Assembly: GCA_036346395.1 (NCBI GenBank)
Contig: CM070594.1
Span: forward strand, 26,941,385 to 27,005,384
Length of the DNA stretch: 64,000 bases
From: Hsuehochloa calcarea
Lineage: Eukaryota > Streptophyta > Magnoliopsida > Poales > Poaceae
Direction of reading: 5' to 3'
The notes below the pieces were generated by a model, which had not been told where the DNA came from, made no database searches, and worked only from the letters and a program-made list of their open reading frames with translations. The translations under genes and the position numbers were made by a program. Positions 23,455 through 35,091 of this stretch are shown one piece after another (positions within the stretch are counted from its first letter, which is position 1; the number at the start of each line of letters is the position of its first letter).

Positions 23455-26400
23455 GTTGGTATCAGTGGGCTTTAGGTCCGTGGTAATTAAGTTATTAAAA
23501 TGACACACCGTGCACGATGGGTGGGGTTTGGGAAATCCATTGTTTCGCATTTCTAGTGATGTTGTTCATTAGGTTGTATGGTATAGAATTGCTACGTACT
23601 ATCTTTCTTGTTATTAAGCTATGGCGTGATGCGATATCCTATATATCTATGAATTATTCTATGATTGTCATGAGATGATCCTATATATTCATAATTGATT
23701 GCATTAGTTATGCGTATCGGTGTGATCGTCGGCGAGTGAGATCGTGGTTGTCGACTGGGTTTTGCGGTGCTACACCACCGCTCGTGTTGTAATAATAGAA
23801 GTTCTTACCTGTTCCATAGTTACGTGTTGAGCTGAGCTCATTGATGAAGTTGTTGTCCTTCTCAAGTTTGTATCGGTTTTACGTTGTAGTTTACGATAGA
23901 TCGTGAATTTCTTTTGAATGGAGGTTATAATGAAGTGGGCAATCTCTAGTAAATTTCGATCGTTCTTTGAAATAATTATTGTTCTTTCTACTATTGTGAT
24001 ATTTACGCTCCACGTGGCGTAGTTAAATTGCAAGATTTACCTTTTCACGGAAGTTCTGTTTTACCTGTTGGAAAATTCAACCCGTGTGTTAGCTGGGGTT
24101 TCGGGCATTGGCAGATTTCTTTTACAAGTTCTTTATCAAGTGCACAATGATCTTGCATATTTCTTTTTGGGGTGCTTTAGACAGAGGTTCTCTTCTTTGA
24201 TTTCTGATTTTGACAAATTCTTGTCCGGTGGTAGTTGATGAATTTCTCTTAGGTTCATGATTCATGGTAGTGATGAGATCCAATAGGTCTTTAATGGTTC
24301 TCTGAAAATATTATTGTTTTTCAGTTGTTGAATTTCTTTTATTTTAAATGATCTCCGACAGTTGGCAATATTGATATTTCCATGTTTGTTCCTTCCTTCT
24401 CATTGGAAAATAGCGACTCGTTTACTGGTTTGATAGTTTGTATATTGAGAGTTTTCTGTTGCAAGTTCGTTAACACGAGGAAGCATTGGCTCCATGTATT
24501 TCTTTTGGATCATTCCGTGTCTTGAAGTTTAACGCATCTCTTTTCTGAGGATTAGTGTTAAAACCCTTTTTGGGGTGCCTTGTGGTGATTAAGTCGGAGA
24601 TGGTAATCACACAAATTGGTTGGCTACGGGTTCCTATTGGTCCCTATATGTTTTCAAAACAATTCTTGTCTTTCGATTCTTGAGCTCTCTTTGCTACTTG
24701 TACACGGTATTATTGACAAGATCATTCTTTTTGTAAGGGTCCTATCTCACTTGTTGATTAAGGGGACCTGGTTAACCGTTTGGTATTTTGGGGAACGGGA
24801 ATTAGCTTTTACAAAGTTTGTCAAAGAAAGTCTTGACTCTACTTGTTTCTTTTGGAGTAGTTGGAATGTTGGAGTTTAGAACCTCTCTTAAAAAAAATGT
24901 CGAACCCCTTTTCTAATGTTATGGTGGAGTTGTGTGAGAGGTTTGTTTCAGCTTTGTGGTTTTCATACTAAATTTCCTTTCTAGGATTAGGTTTTATTAC
25001 AATTCCATTTGATCTCTGAAAAATTTCTATAACGCGATTTGCCATGTTCCTTTAGAAGGTTTATTGGTATGATCAGTAATGTGATGGCAATGTTGATTCC
25101 TTTATAAAGAAAGAAAGTTGTCCGCCTTTCGTAACATTTCTAAAACGATCAAATTTCCAGTTTTGGTGTTCATGCTCTTTTGGGGAATTCAAGTTCTTTG
25201 TGGTAAACATAGTTTGTCGAGTAAAGCGATATGTTGAAAAAAAAAATTATAATAGTTCTTCCATGATGCGGGTGTTTTTATCTTGAATACCCGTTTGTTC
25301 CTAACGGTTAAGGTCGGATATTCTATTTTTGTGAGGCCTATGTTTTCAACTGTGGACTTCCCATATGTTTTCTGAGTTCGTTGCCTAATTGGTTTTCCCC
25401 TGAGTTCTGTGTTCCTTGCGAGTGGTAAGTGATTTTACAGTTGGAAAATCGTTTCTATTTGCCTCTTCTTTCGAGAAGGAATCAACCCATTCATTCCACG
25501 TGGGTCTTCCGAAAAGTTTTCTAAGTGTTGTTATGGGCTTGATGTTAATACCTGTAGTAAATTGATCGCCTTTAGTGGCAACGTTCAAATAAGAATATTT
25601 CAAGTTTAGCTTTCACGGTACCTTGGAGCTCGTGAATCAACTGGTAACTGAACTTATTTTGGGTAACTAGAGGAATTGGATTAACCTATTGTTTCTTAAA
25701 GATTTCGTGTGATTTAGTCCGAAAGGCTCCTTGATTTGAGTTCGCAAAGTGAGGTTGCAATAAAAGAATATTTTCGTTGACCCTTCGAGGCGAAGTTAAT
25801 CCGTTTGTTTTCTCGTGAAGTCTGTAAGGGAAATGTTTGAGTTTTGTGGTGAGAACATTTGGATCTCGTGTTTCCCAAGTAGATGAACTGCTTTGAGCAA
25901 GTTGGCTGTTGAAGGATCTTATCGATTCTTAATTAAATCTTGTGGTTATTTGAAGCGTCCTAAATTTGTTGCTCTTTCCGCTCAAGAGATGGCGAATTTC
26001 AAGCGTAATATTTTTTTTTATGTGTCACTTTGTTTTGCTATTCTCTTTTGAGGTGTGCCTCCAATTATGAACTTAGCTTTCGTTTTCAAGATCACCTTTA
26101 TCGAATATTTCTTTTGGTTTCTGCTTTCGCCGTGATGAGCAACGTCTTTCTGTGTGAATAAACTTATCTTTGTTCGCCTCTTCCTTTTGAGAAAGGATCA
26201 CAGTTTTGGGTTGCAAAGTGTTTGCAAAGGCTAAGTTTGGCAACTGTTTGGTGGTAGATGAGTAATCGTAGCGGTGATATTTTGCTACCAAGTTACTGGA
26301 GGAGTAGTAGAATGTAGAATGGTTTTGATCTGTATCTCTTGGGGAAAAAAATTAATTCACATGGAATGCTTGGTTTCGAAGTAAGTCTGAAAAGTGTTTC

Positions 26401-27576
26401 GACTGAGTAGAACCTATGGTATAGTGAAACTTCATAACTTCAGTTCATGATTGAATGGTCGGTGATTATCGAAAGTATGGAAACCTTGATTACTTCTATA
26501 AAGCAACGCAATTGGATAATGATGCGAGATTAGGCGAGAAATTTCTAAGTATGCAAGTGAGTGAGTATATTAGAATTGGGGAAAATGTTGGAGAGTCAAT
26601 CCATTGATTTCCCTATATGTTAAAATTGAAATTTGTGGTAGAGATCTTGGAGGTTAAGTTTGGGTTTGCATTGTTATGCTAGACCATTGGTTACACGATG
26701 ATTGTGCGTAGAGGAAGTGGGATAATAGAGTTTCCTGAGCAATGAATGGTCATTGATAGAACTCTTCTTCGATGTAGTACATGTCCGTATGCGTGCTAAG
26801 GATCTTGAATTGTTGTTATTGGAAATTGAAGATAATGGGATTGCGTGGTGCCTACTATTGTGGTGTTATGGATGCTTTCAATCAAATCGATTACAGATTA
26901 CAGGAGTATCCAGTAGATTTCATAGAGTCTCTTCACAATGGTGTGGATGATTTAATTCAGTTTGAGCATGATTTGAGGATATTTAACTAAAAGGTTTAAG
27001 CTCGTGTGGTATGCGATGAATTCAAATTTCAAGGATTCGAGAGAAATTTTATTCCTAGAAGAAAGAAACTGTGGAAAGGAATGTTCATCGGATAATGAGG
27101 TGTTTTCTTGATTCTCGGTTGAGTTTGGTGTTGTTGACTTGTGTTTTCTGCAATTTGAGATGGTGCTGTGTTGGCGTGTTGATTTTTTCCAAATTCAGAC
27201 AAACCGCAAGTTTTTGGTTTAAGGCGTTTGAGTACTTCTCCTTTGGTTGTAAAATGGATTGGTTTTCGAGATGAATTGTCAAATTTGGAATCTAACCTTT
27301 TGGTGAGAGTTAGCATTACGTGGATGCGATGAGGACTCTCTATTTCTAGTTGGATTCTCTTCGTTTTTGAAAGTTGTAGAAATTAGGACGTTGGCTTATC
27401 GCGTTGATCGTCCGGGTCCTTATCACGAAATGCACGTATCGTGCGGTATGCTCAGTGTTAAGCGAGTATCGAGCAATTCAAGCTTGAAATATCGTTGTTT
27501 CATTCCGCACGCAGCTTTCCTTACGAGTAGATTGGTGCGTAGATTCGAGGTCGAATCTTTTCTAAGGGGGATAGAG
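23455..27576 (+). other. Internal region B, non-coding, array element
   Basis: About 4.12 kb, collinear with internal-A and internal-C. The primer-binding site TTGGTATCAG is at 23456 and the purine tract AAGGGGGATAGAG at 27564-27576. Near its 3' end it shares small differences with internal-C that internal-A lacks (for example 'gaagaaagaaactgtgg' against 'gaagaaagcgtgg'), suggesting that B and C are the closer pair there. No recognisable coding domain is present. Confidence 0.82.
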
Positions 27577-27898
27577 TGTAATACCTCATAAATCCAGCTA
27601 GGTTGTATCGTTTCGAATGTCTGGGAATATTATTCGAAAACGAGATTTAAAACTTTCCTAATCGAATCGGTAAAAAGAAAGAAGTCGGAGGAGTAAAAGA
27701 AACAACTTTCATGGATTTTCCAATCGCCAGGGGGCTAAACGCTATTGTCGTCAACTTGGGCGCAGGTCGCGACCCAGAGGCCCAAGAGGGCGGCGGCCCA
27801 TGTAGGGGTCGGCCAAAAGGGGCGCCACTCCCTAAACCCTAGCCGCCACCCTATCTCCTCCCCTCCCCCTTGGCCGCCTCCTCCCTCCCCCAAGCAGG
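27577..27898 (+). repeat. LTR-C of the array, 5' piece
   Basis: It covers the first 322 bases of LTR-C, starting TGTAATACCTC and ending in the target sequence gcagg (27894-27898), where the chromovirus entered. The uninterrupted site is visible in LTR-A at about 15157-15170 ('cccaagcaggcctcc'). The LTR resumes at 37444. Confidence 0.9.
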
Positions 27899-30249
27899 TG
27901 TAACACCCCAGCCCAACACTGAGCCTAGAATGCCACCACACTACACTTTAAACTAATAATTATCGACACACTATTAAATTACATCAAGGAAACAACGATA
28001 ATCAAGTCAATGGACCACAAACGAACATGTAGTTATGGATCAAGCGACAATAAAATAAGCAATGGGAAATTATAACCAGGCAAATAATCCAAAGCAGCAT
28101 CAACCAATGAACCCAAAGTAATAAAGCAAACAGTCTAGCCCAAATGATATCCTAAACATTATTCAATAACTAACATGTCCAAGTGTAAATCAATATTGAA
28201 TGAAAAGATTATCATGGCGAATGATCATGTGATGTCCATGTGCTCTACTCGCTCTCAATTACGGCATCCTCGAAGATCACCTAAAAACAACAATAGAGCA
28301 AGGGTGAGTCCACGACTCAGCAAACACATCGATATACAACGATAATAATAAATCAACAGCAATCAATAACTTCATTATCATCACATGCACTTCTATTAAC
28401 ATTCCCATTCATTAATCTCATTTTTGAATGCAACTCTATTCTACATGTCCACATGCAATTCTTTCGCGTATACCGGTATAGCGTGAGTGAATGCTCGCGA
28501 CAACATTCACTCTCAAGCCCGTTCCTCCATAAGGATCGGGGACCTCCTCCACTCCCGTGGAGTTGTGATCATAAAGATCACCTTCTCTTATGCAAAGATG
28601 CTTATGAATGCAAACATGCAAACTCCATCATAAACATCATATCCAACTTTCCATCATGCTCATCAACAAAGATATAAACATACCAATTCATTGTTTGCAA
28701 TTAAACCAAATAAAAGCACAACAATAATGGTAATAGAAGATAAAGAAAACAGTGATCGATCATTGATCGCTGTCTACCATGCACTTGCCTTTACTAGTTG
28801 CGACGCACGATTTGATTAGAAGACGGCAACAAGCACGACGCCTCTCCTATATTAAATACACCAACTTCAATACAAATAACAGCAACAAGAATAACAATCA
28901 AAATGCTTCGCTCCTACACGTCCCCAAATATACCACGTTACGCCGGTATCGAAAAGCTACCCATTGCTGTCCGGTTACTAAAAAGAGCGTAACTTTTGAC
29001 TCAAAAGTCCGATCACCACAAACCACCCCATTCTGGATTCTTTATAAAATTCTCCACATTTTCTTAGATTACGAAGACTTCTAATTAAATCATCTAACCC
29101 TCCGTATTTAGCCCAGAAAGCCGATCTGTCCGCTTCGGAACAGCAGCCTTACTAAATTCATAACTTTCGTTTTACTCAACCAAAATATGCGTTCTCAGAT
29201 TCTACAGAACCATTGGACAATTATCTACAACTTTCATGTAGATCAAAAACTCTAATTAAGCTATCTACTATTTTTAATCTACGGTCTACCAAAACAGCGC
29301 CGAATAACGACAACCGTAAAAACAGCGGTCTTCCGAAAAACATAACTCTAATTATACTCGTCCGATTGACGTAATAAAATATGCTAAGGAAAGCTATCGA
29401 CAATATCTACAATTAACTAGTAGATGAGACTACCAAAATTTGCCATTACGATACCCGAATAAATCGTACAATATAACAGCAGGCTAAATAGATCTATTAA
29501 TCGGCACTACTAATAGAAAATTCTAAAACATCTCTCTAATCTTGATTCTAATCTCTAATTAAACTAACAAAAAGAGACAGAGAAAATCAGATCGTTACCT
29601 CACGACGATGCTTGCAAAACAACTAATGAAAACCAGCAGGCATGCTCACTCGCGTCATTAGCTCATGGTGTTGAACTGGACCAAATTGGGCACAAGATAG
29701 GGGCTTCACGCCGCGATCGCGACAACTAAGAATCCAGGTAAGCGGACACGCACAACCGCCAAAGAATAAGACAAACTCCAACAAAGAAATAAGAAAGACA
29801 CGCAGGAATCACACGGCAGCTCCACACGGCAGAAGGGCCGGCTGCAGCCCCACGCGGCTCGGCGCGCAGAGAAAAGCAGCAGAGAAAAGCAAAGGCAAAG
29901 ACGGCGGCAAAGAAAGGCAATGAGAGGCTCTCTATTTGGATCGAGCGCAGCAGTGTGGTCTTTGGTTTGGTACCGGCAAGAAGAATGGCGACGATCCGGT
30001 AAACAGCAATGACCAAAGAACAAACAAGTAGAAAACCGATGAACAAAAAAAAACTGGCGGCGGCTGTGGGAAAAAAAAAAGGTGGCTAGGGTTTTCTAAA
30101 AACCCACAAACTATTTATAGCTCATAGAAATCCTGAAAACTCTATTTTCATAAATCCCTTTTATTTAATTACGCAAAAACCCTAATTTCTTTAATTGCTT
30201 AACTTATTATTTTTTTTATTGCTATTAATATGATTTTCAGAATATTACA
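27899..30249 (-). repeat. Chromovirus 3' LTR (2,351 bp)
   Basis: On the plus strand it starts TGTAACACCCC and ends AATATTACA; in element sense it runs TGTAATATTCTG to GGGGTGTTACA. A TATA-like box (CTATAAATAG on the minus strand, 30111-30120) lies only about 130 bases from the element-sense start, followed by AAACCCTAGCC. Nearly all of the LTR is therefore downstream of the presumed transcription start. Confidence 0.92.
30111..30120 (-). promoter_or_regulatory. Putative TATA box, chromovirus 3' LTR
   Basis: The minus strand reads CTATAAATAG. The equivalent in the 5' LTR is at 37300-37309, and the solo LTR at 53253 has TATATAAATAG at 53376-53386. Confidence 0.6.
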
Positions 30250-30264
30250 TTCTACCCCCCTTAA
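30250..30264 (-). promoter_or_regulatory. Polypurine tract of the chromovirus
   Basis: The minus strand reads TTAAGGGGGGTAGAA immediately before the LTR start TGTAATATT. The upstream 'gtagaattcggggtcgaatt' parallels the sequence before the purine tracts of the array element. Confidence 0.88.
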
Positions 30265-30295
30265 CGGAATTCGACCCCGAATTCTACTCGCCATT

Positions 30296-30808
30296 CTACT
30301 CCAAGAAAAACTGCACAACTGAAATTAAACAACAAAACAACACGTGCAGACGTGAACAACTCGGTCTTTGCTCGCGCATGCGAGACTCCAACTCCCAAGT
30401 CGCCTCTCTCGGATGATCGTCCACAAAGGCCTTGACGTAAACCAACGTCTTGTGCCTCAGCACTCGCTCCGACCTCTCCAGAATGCGCGCCGGACGCGAC
30501 TCAACTGTGAGGTCTTGTTCAATAGTCAACGGCTCTAACGACATCTTATGCTCTGGATCTCTCAAAAACTTTCTTAGTATCGAGACGTGAAACACATTGT
30601 GAACTCCACGCATGGACTCAGGAAGGTCCAGGCGATAGGCTAACTTTCCAATCCTTGCAATAATCGGGAACGGTCCAACGTACCTCGGGCTAAGCTTTCC
30701 TTTGGTACCGAACCGAACAATGCCTTTAGTGGGAGACACTCTCAAGAGCACCTGGTCACCCACCGCAAACTCCAAGTCACGCCTCCTCAAATCAGCATAA
30801 CTTTTCAT
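30296..30808 (-). CDS. Chromovirus integrase C-terminus with chromodomain
   Basis: A 170-codon frame. Residues about 10-85 form the integrase C-terminal fold typical of gypsy elements ('FAVGDQVLLRVSPTKG', 'LSPRYVGPFPI', 'RGVHNVFHVSIL'). Residues about 107-149 are a chromodomain ('RPARILERSERVLRHKTLVY' ... 'REATWELE'), a module that binds modified histones in chromoviruses and is thought to steer integration to heterochromatin. The family has a conserved aromatic, usually 'VxW', before the Ser/Arg-Glu-Ala-Thr-Trp-Glu motif. Here the region reads 'YVKAFVDDHPREATWE', so that Trp appears to be replaced. The last ~20 residues are atypical and probably out of the original frame. The ATG used is internal; the true polyprotein starts far upstream. 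Confidence 0.82.
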   Translation of the reverse strand: MKSYADLRRRDLEFAVGDQVLLRVSPTKGIVRFGTKGKLSPRYVGPFPIIARIGKLAYRLDLPESMRGVHNVFHVSILRKFLRDPEHKMSLEPLTIEQDLTVESRPARILERSERVLRHKTLVYVKAFVDDHPREATWELESRMREQRPSCSRLHVLFCCLISVVQFFLE

Positions 30809-30822
30809 GCGCGCTGAGTACG

Positions 30823-31266
30823 CTAATGATTCTGTCTCACCATGGCCACACGCTCAACGGTCTTCTGAATCCAGCCCGGACCCAAAACTACCTTCTCTCC
30901 AACTGCATCCCAACAAAGTGGCGATCTGCACTTCCGCCCATAGAGAACCTCAAATGGCGCGGCTCTAATACTGGAATGGTAACTATTATTATAAGCAAAC
31001 TCTGCAAGTGGCAACTGGTCTTCCCAACTACCCTTCCAAGACAAAACACAAGATCGCAACATATCCTCCAAAGTCTGAATAGTCCGCTCTGACGCCCATC
31101 CATGCAATGGGTGAAAAAAGCAGACTAAGGCGGGCGGTGTGCCCAATGCCCTCTGCAGACTCTCCCGAACTTGGAGACAAACTTGGCGTCTCGTCGAAAT
31201 GATGGTCTTTGGCACACCATGCGGTCTTACTATCTCACGCACATAAATAGGAGCTAGATCACTCAT
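30823..31266 (-). pseudogene. Chromovirus integrase core
   Basis: The integrase catalytic core. It opens with 'LAPIYVREIVRPHGVPKTI' and continues with 'ERTIQTLEDMLRSC', 'PLAEFAYNNSYHSS' and 'APFEVLYGRKCRSP', all diagnostic of this lineage. The stretch between (about 31090-31200) is scrambled: the expected second catalytic Asp region (S-D-x-D) reads 'ISTRRQVC', and the region before the catalytic Glu is out of frame. The first part of the core and the zinc-binding N-terminus (31267-31560) are visible only in pieces over different frames. As read, the enzyme would be inactive. Confidence 0.75.
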
Positions 31267-31971
31267 TGAATTTGTCGTGCGGATAGGAATGAAGTCTTGC
31301 AGACTTCATCAATCGATCCACCACTACCCAAATCGCATCCTTTCCTCGCGGCGAACGAGTAACGCTACCACAAAGTCCATAGAGATATCATCCCAAGGCC
31401 ACTGGGTACCTCCAAAGGTGCAACAACCTGCAGGGCGCTTGTGCTCGGCTTTCACTTGCGACAAACACCACAAGAAGCCACATAGTTAGCAATGTCCACC
31501 TTCATTCTTTTCCACCAAAATTTCATTTGAGATATCGATACATCTTAGTCTCACCAGGATGAGCGATTATGCAGTGCGATGTGCCTCCTCAAAATATCAT
31601 CTTTGACCTCCGCCTTTTGCGTACGCAAAGACGTCCTTTAAACCTCAAAGTACCAGAATCGTCCATGCTAAAATCACTCTCTTTACCTCCATCCAGACGC
31701 TTCCTAACCTCCTGTAATAGCCGGTCACTCTGCTGTGCTTCCGCTTTACGATGCGGAATAGTGACTCAAGAATCAATCGTGTCTCAACATGTGTCGTGCC
31801 CGCATAACAATAGGATATACCCATGCGATCAAAATCAGCAATGAGGCAATCTAGAGTAGCGAGTCGCCTTGCGACTAAGAGCATCGACAACAACATTGGC
31901 CTTGCCTGGATGATACTGAATAGTAAGATCATAATCCTTGATCAACTCCAACCATCTCCTCTGCCTCAAAT

Positions 31972-32262
31972 TCAGATCCTTCTGAGTGAAGATATACTTG
32001 AGACTCTTGTGATCTGTGAAAATATCACAAGGCTCGCCGTATAAGTAATGCCTCCAAATCTTGAGAGCAAAAACAACCGCATGACCAACTCCAAATCATG
32101 AGTGGGATAATTACGCTCGTGCTTCTTTAACTGCCTCGACGCATAAGCAATCACCTTACCGTCTTGCATGAGAACACAGCCAAGACCCACTCGTGACGCA
32201 TCCGAAAAGACTGTGAACCGCTTCCCCGGCTCGGGAAGAGTGAGTATAGGAGAGGTCACCAA
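31972..32262 (-). pseudogene. Chromovirus RNase H fragment
   Basis: It contains 'FTVFSDASRVGLGCVLMQDG', 'VIAYASRQLKKHERNYPTHD' and 'LEL', the RNase H signature with the first catalytic Asp and the Glu-containing segment. It is joined to the reverse transcriptase by a frameshift near 32256, and the downstream part (31560-31970) is broken across several frames. Confidence 0.8.
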
Positions 32263-33242
32263 CTTTGTCCTTCAAAATCGTAAATCACGCTCACACTCAT
32301 CGGTCCACCGAATCTCACACCTTTACGAGTAAGTTGAGACATCGGTTTGGCGATGATAGAGAAATCCTGCACAAAACGCCGATAATAACCAGCCAAACCC
32401 AAGAAACTCCTCACCTCCTTCACACTAGTCGGCCTCTTCCAATCTACCACGGTAGAGACCTTGCTAGGATCAACAGCAATACCCTGAGGGTTAATCACAT
32501 GACCCAGAAAACCCACTTCTGAAATCCAGAACTCACACTTCTTCAACTTAGCATAGAACTTGTGCTCTCTCAAAGTATCTAAGACCAGCCTCAAATGACG
32601 CTCATGATCCTCATTGGTCTTGGAATAGATAAGAATATCATCAATGAACACCACCACGAAGTCATCTAGATACTCGTGCAACATGTTGTTCATGGTCTCC
32701 ATAAAAATGGCAGGTGCATTAGTCAATCCAAAAGACATAACTTTATACTCATAATGCCCATACCTGGTGGAGAAAGCAGTCTTCTCTATATCCTGCTCAC
32801 GCACCCGGATTTGATTATACCCTGACTGGAGATCGATCTTGGAGAATACTTGAGCTCCATTCAACCGATCAAACAAGTCCTCAATGCGGGGCAATGGATA
32901 TTTATTCTTGATTGTGACTGCATTAAGTGCGCGGTAATCAATACACATGCGCCAACTTCCATCCTTCTTCTCAGTGAACAGAACAGGAGCTCCCCACGGC
33001 GATACACTACGCCTGATCAAACCTTTAGCCAACAATTCATCCAACTGCTTCTTCAACTCGTCCTGAAACGGACGTGCTAATCGATACGGAGACATCGAGA
33101 TGGGACGAGTACCCGGAACAAGATCAATGCGAAACTCCACGTCTCGCACAGGTGGCAAACCTGGAAGATCAGCTGGGAACACATCGGGATAATCACTAAC
33201 CACTGGAATCTCCTCAATCTGCGAAGCCACACTCGGTTTCAA
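32256..33242 (-). CDS. Chromovirus reverse transcriptase
   Basis: The longest open stretch of the element, 328 codons. In order: 'YPDVFPADLPGLPP' (residues about 18-31, the protease/RT linker), 'KKDGSWRMCIDYRALN' (92-107), 'FSKIDLQSGYNQIRV' (133-147, first catalytic Asp), 'MSFGLTNAPAIFMETMN' (169-185) and the catalytic box 'VFIDDILIYSK' (198-208), followed by the thumb 'FLGHVIN' and 'RSFLGLAGYYRRFV'. All three catalytic aspartates are present. The enzyme copies element RNA into DNA inside virus-like particles. The annotated ATG is internal to the polyprotein; upstream protease sequence is in another frame, and RNase H follows after a frameshift near 32256-32290. Confidence 0.92.
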   Translation of the reverse strand: MKPSVASQIEEIPVVSDYPDVFPADLPGLPPVRDVEFRIDLVPGTRPISMSPYRLARPFQDELKKQLDELLAKGLIRRSVSPWGAPVLFTEKKDGSWRMCIDYRALNAVTIKNKYPLPRIEDLFDRLNGAQVFSKIDLQSGYNQIRVREQDIEKTAFSTRYGHYEYKVMSFGLTNAPAIFMETMNNMLHEYLDDFVVVFIDDILIYSKTNEDHERHLRLVLDTLREHKFYAKLKKCEFWISEVGFLGHVINPQGIAVDPSKVSTVVDWKRPTSVKEVRSFLGLAGYYRRFVQDFSIIAKPMSQLTRKGVRFGGPMSVSVIYDFEGQSW

Positions 33243-33700
33243 GAAGAGCTAAAAGAAGTCCAGATTTTCATCGCGACGACCGGAAACAATCCACCAACAT
33301 CGAAAGAGAGCGCGAGGCGCACTCCTGAAAAGTCAAAGTCTCCCGGGCGGTTGCACAGACTGTTCTCTGAAATGAGATATCACGGCTCGATAAGAGTGCA
33401 ACCAATCCATACCCAAGATAACATCGAGCGGCTCCATTTGTATAACTATCAAATTCGCGTGAACTTCTCTCCATCAATGACAACAGAACACCCAGGACAA
33501 ACAGTAGAGCTAGCAATAATACCCCCAGGAGAACTAACCAACACTGACTGAGAAATCCACTGCATACTCAAGTTCGCTCTCCTAGCAAACGCCGACGAGA
33601 CAAACGAAAAGGTAGCCCCCGAATCAAAAGGACTAAAGCATCAAACGAATCCACAAGCAAAGTACCTGTCACCACGTCAGGACGACCCGCGGACTCCGCT
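33243..33700 (-). pseudogene. Chromovirus protease, frameshifted
   Basis: On the minus strand the retropepsin site 'FDSGATFSFVSSAFA' is readable near 33590-33635. It is followed by 'VSSPGGIIASSTVC' and, after a frame change near 33450, 'IQMEPLDVILGMDWL', the usual landmarks of gypsy protease, which cuts the polyprotein. At least two frameshifts separate these pieces from each other and from the reverse transcriptase. Confidence 0.75.
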
Positions 33701-34831
33701 GTGGGCATGGCGTACACTCCAGGTGGCGCCATGGCGAAGAAGACGACGGCGGGCGGCGAGCCCCAACATTCGCAACGTGGCGGTGCGGTAAAGCGGTCGT
33801 CTGACTGAAGCGGTGCGAAGGTGGCGGTGCCGATAGTACCTCGCTGGAGGCGCCCAGCGAAGAAATGGCATCGAGGAGGAGCGATCATCATCGGAAAGAT
33901 CCTCGGCAGACCCATCAAGAAGAAGAAGATGGCACAGGCTCCCACTTGATCACGCTAGCGGGGTTCTGGCGACACACCCGCTCCTTGTGACCCTGTCGGC
34001 CACACTGACGGCAATCTCCCGTCCAAGTGCACTCAGCAGCGCGGTGTCCATCACCGCACTTAAAGCAAAGCATGCCCTGCCCTGGGACAGGACGAAGAGC
34101 CGGAGTACCTGCAAAAGGACGAGGCGCCGAAGAAGAGAACGGCCTCGATCGCTAGACTGAAAGATCTGGGTCCTCCTTGAATTTCTTGAAAGCAGTCGTC
34201 GAATGCAGACCACTTCCTCACTAGAGCTCCTCTTCCGGTCACCACGAAACTACCGATCCACCAGAGGCTTGTCGCCTTTGTGAGTCGCATCTCCAACTCC
34301 ATACCCTAGCTTGCTCCACAGCGAGTCAGTAGTCACGAGTGGAGTAGCTCCCAACACATGTCGGTGCATCGAGTTGAGACCCAGACGGAACCTCTTGGCT
34401 TCTGCGGATCATCGTTCGCTCTCAAGGAACAAAGCGAACCAAGTTGTTGAACTCAGCCTCATACTCAAGAATAGACCTCTTCCCACGAGCAAAGGTCGTC
34501 AAGGCAACCTCCATCTTCTCAACGAAAGAGTAGGGTAGAACTTCCCTTGAACGATCAACGAAGTCCTCCCAAGTGATCGGCCCTTGAGTGGCGGTCCTCA
34601 AGACAACACGACCTCCCACCAAATATCCGCTTTGTTGACGAAGAGCACGGATCTCTCCCACCAACTCTCTCAAAGAAAGCGGGGTCTCATCTTGGGCCCC
34701 AACCGAGGCGGGTCAACAAAGAACACCCTCGCCATCGACTCAATCACTCACAGAGGTGGCTCCACGGAACCTCGCCATGCCACGACCTCCACGACATCGC
34801 CACCACGACCACGTCCTCTACCCCTCGGCAT
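33701..34831 (-). pseudogene. Chromovirus gag, frameshifted
   Basis: It starts at the ATG at 34829-34831 with 'MPRGRGRGRGG', a Gly/Arg start common in this lineage. A capsid segment reads 'ITWEDFVDRSREVLPYSFVE' and 'GKRSILEYEAEFNNLVRF' (34422-34673). Two zinc knuckles lie near 33985-34080: C-x2-C-x3-H-x4-C (CFKCGDGHRAAEC) and C-x2-C-x4-H-x4-C (CRQCGRQGHKERVC). Several frameshifts break it, most in GC/CpG-rich stretches. Gag forms the particle in which reverse transcription occurs. Confidence 0.8.
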
Positions 34832-35077
34832 AGCTATCAACCACAATCAACAATACACAATGAGCTCAAAGCTCAAAATAAACTCATCCATCAATAAACA
34901 ACATAACGGAAGCATAAAACTATATTCGTACCTCTCTCTAACCTACTGTGCACTAGTGTGTCAAATTTTAGGTTAGTTAACTATTAGCAAATTTTAGTTG
35001 ATTTACTAAACTAAAACAAATTTTAACAATTTTAGTTTGCCTAAGTTGTTAATCTATTCACCACGGACCTAAAGCCC
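34832..35077 (-). other. Chromovirus 5' leader after the primer site
   Basis: About 245 bases between the primer-binding site and the gag start. The part nearest the primer site (GGGCTTTAGGTCCGTGGT on the minus strand, 35060-35077) is shared with the array element. No coding is seen. Confidence 0.75.
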
Positions 35078-35089
35078 GCTCTGATACCA
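35078..35089 (-). promoter_or_regulatory. Chromovirus primer-binding site (tRNA-Met)
   Basis: The minus strand reads TGGTATCAGAGC two bases after the LTR end (GTTACAGT), a perfect 12-base initiator tRNA-Met primer site. Confidence 0.92.
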
Positions 35090-35091
35090 AC

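Noticed and set aside
27029..27316. 95-codon minus-strand frame, identical at 42965-43252
   Set aside because: Conserved only because internal-B and internal-C are near-identical; internal-A has a different, frameshifted version. No coding signature.
28453..29084. Frames of 74 and 101 codons repeated at 35646 and 35971
   Set aside because: Repetition simply reflects the two LTRs of the chromovirus; they run antisense to the element and have no known domain.
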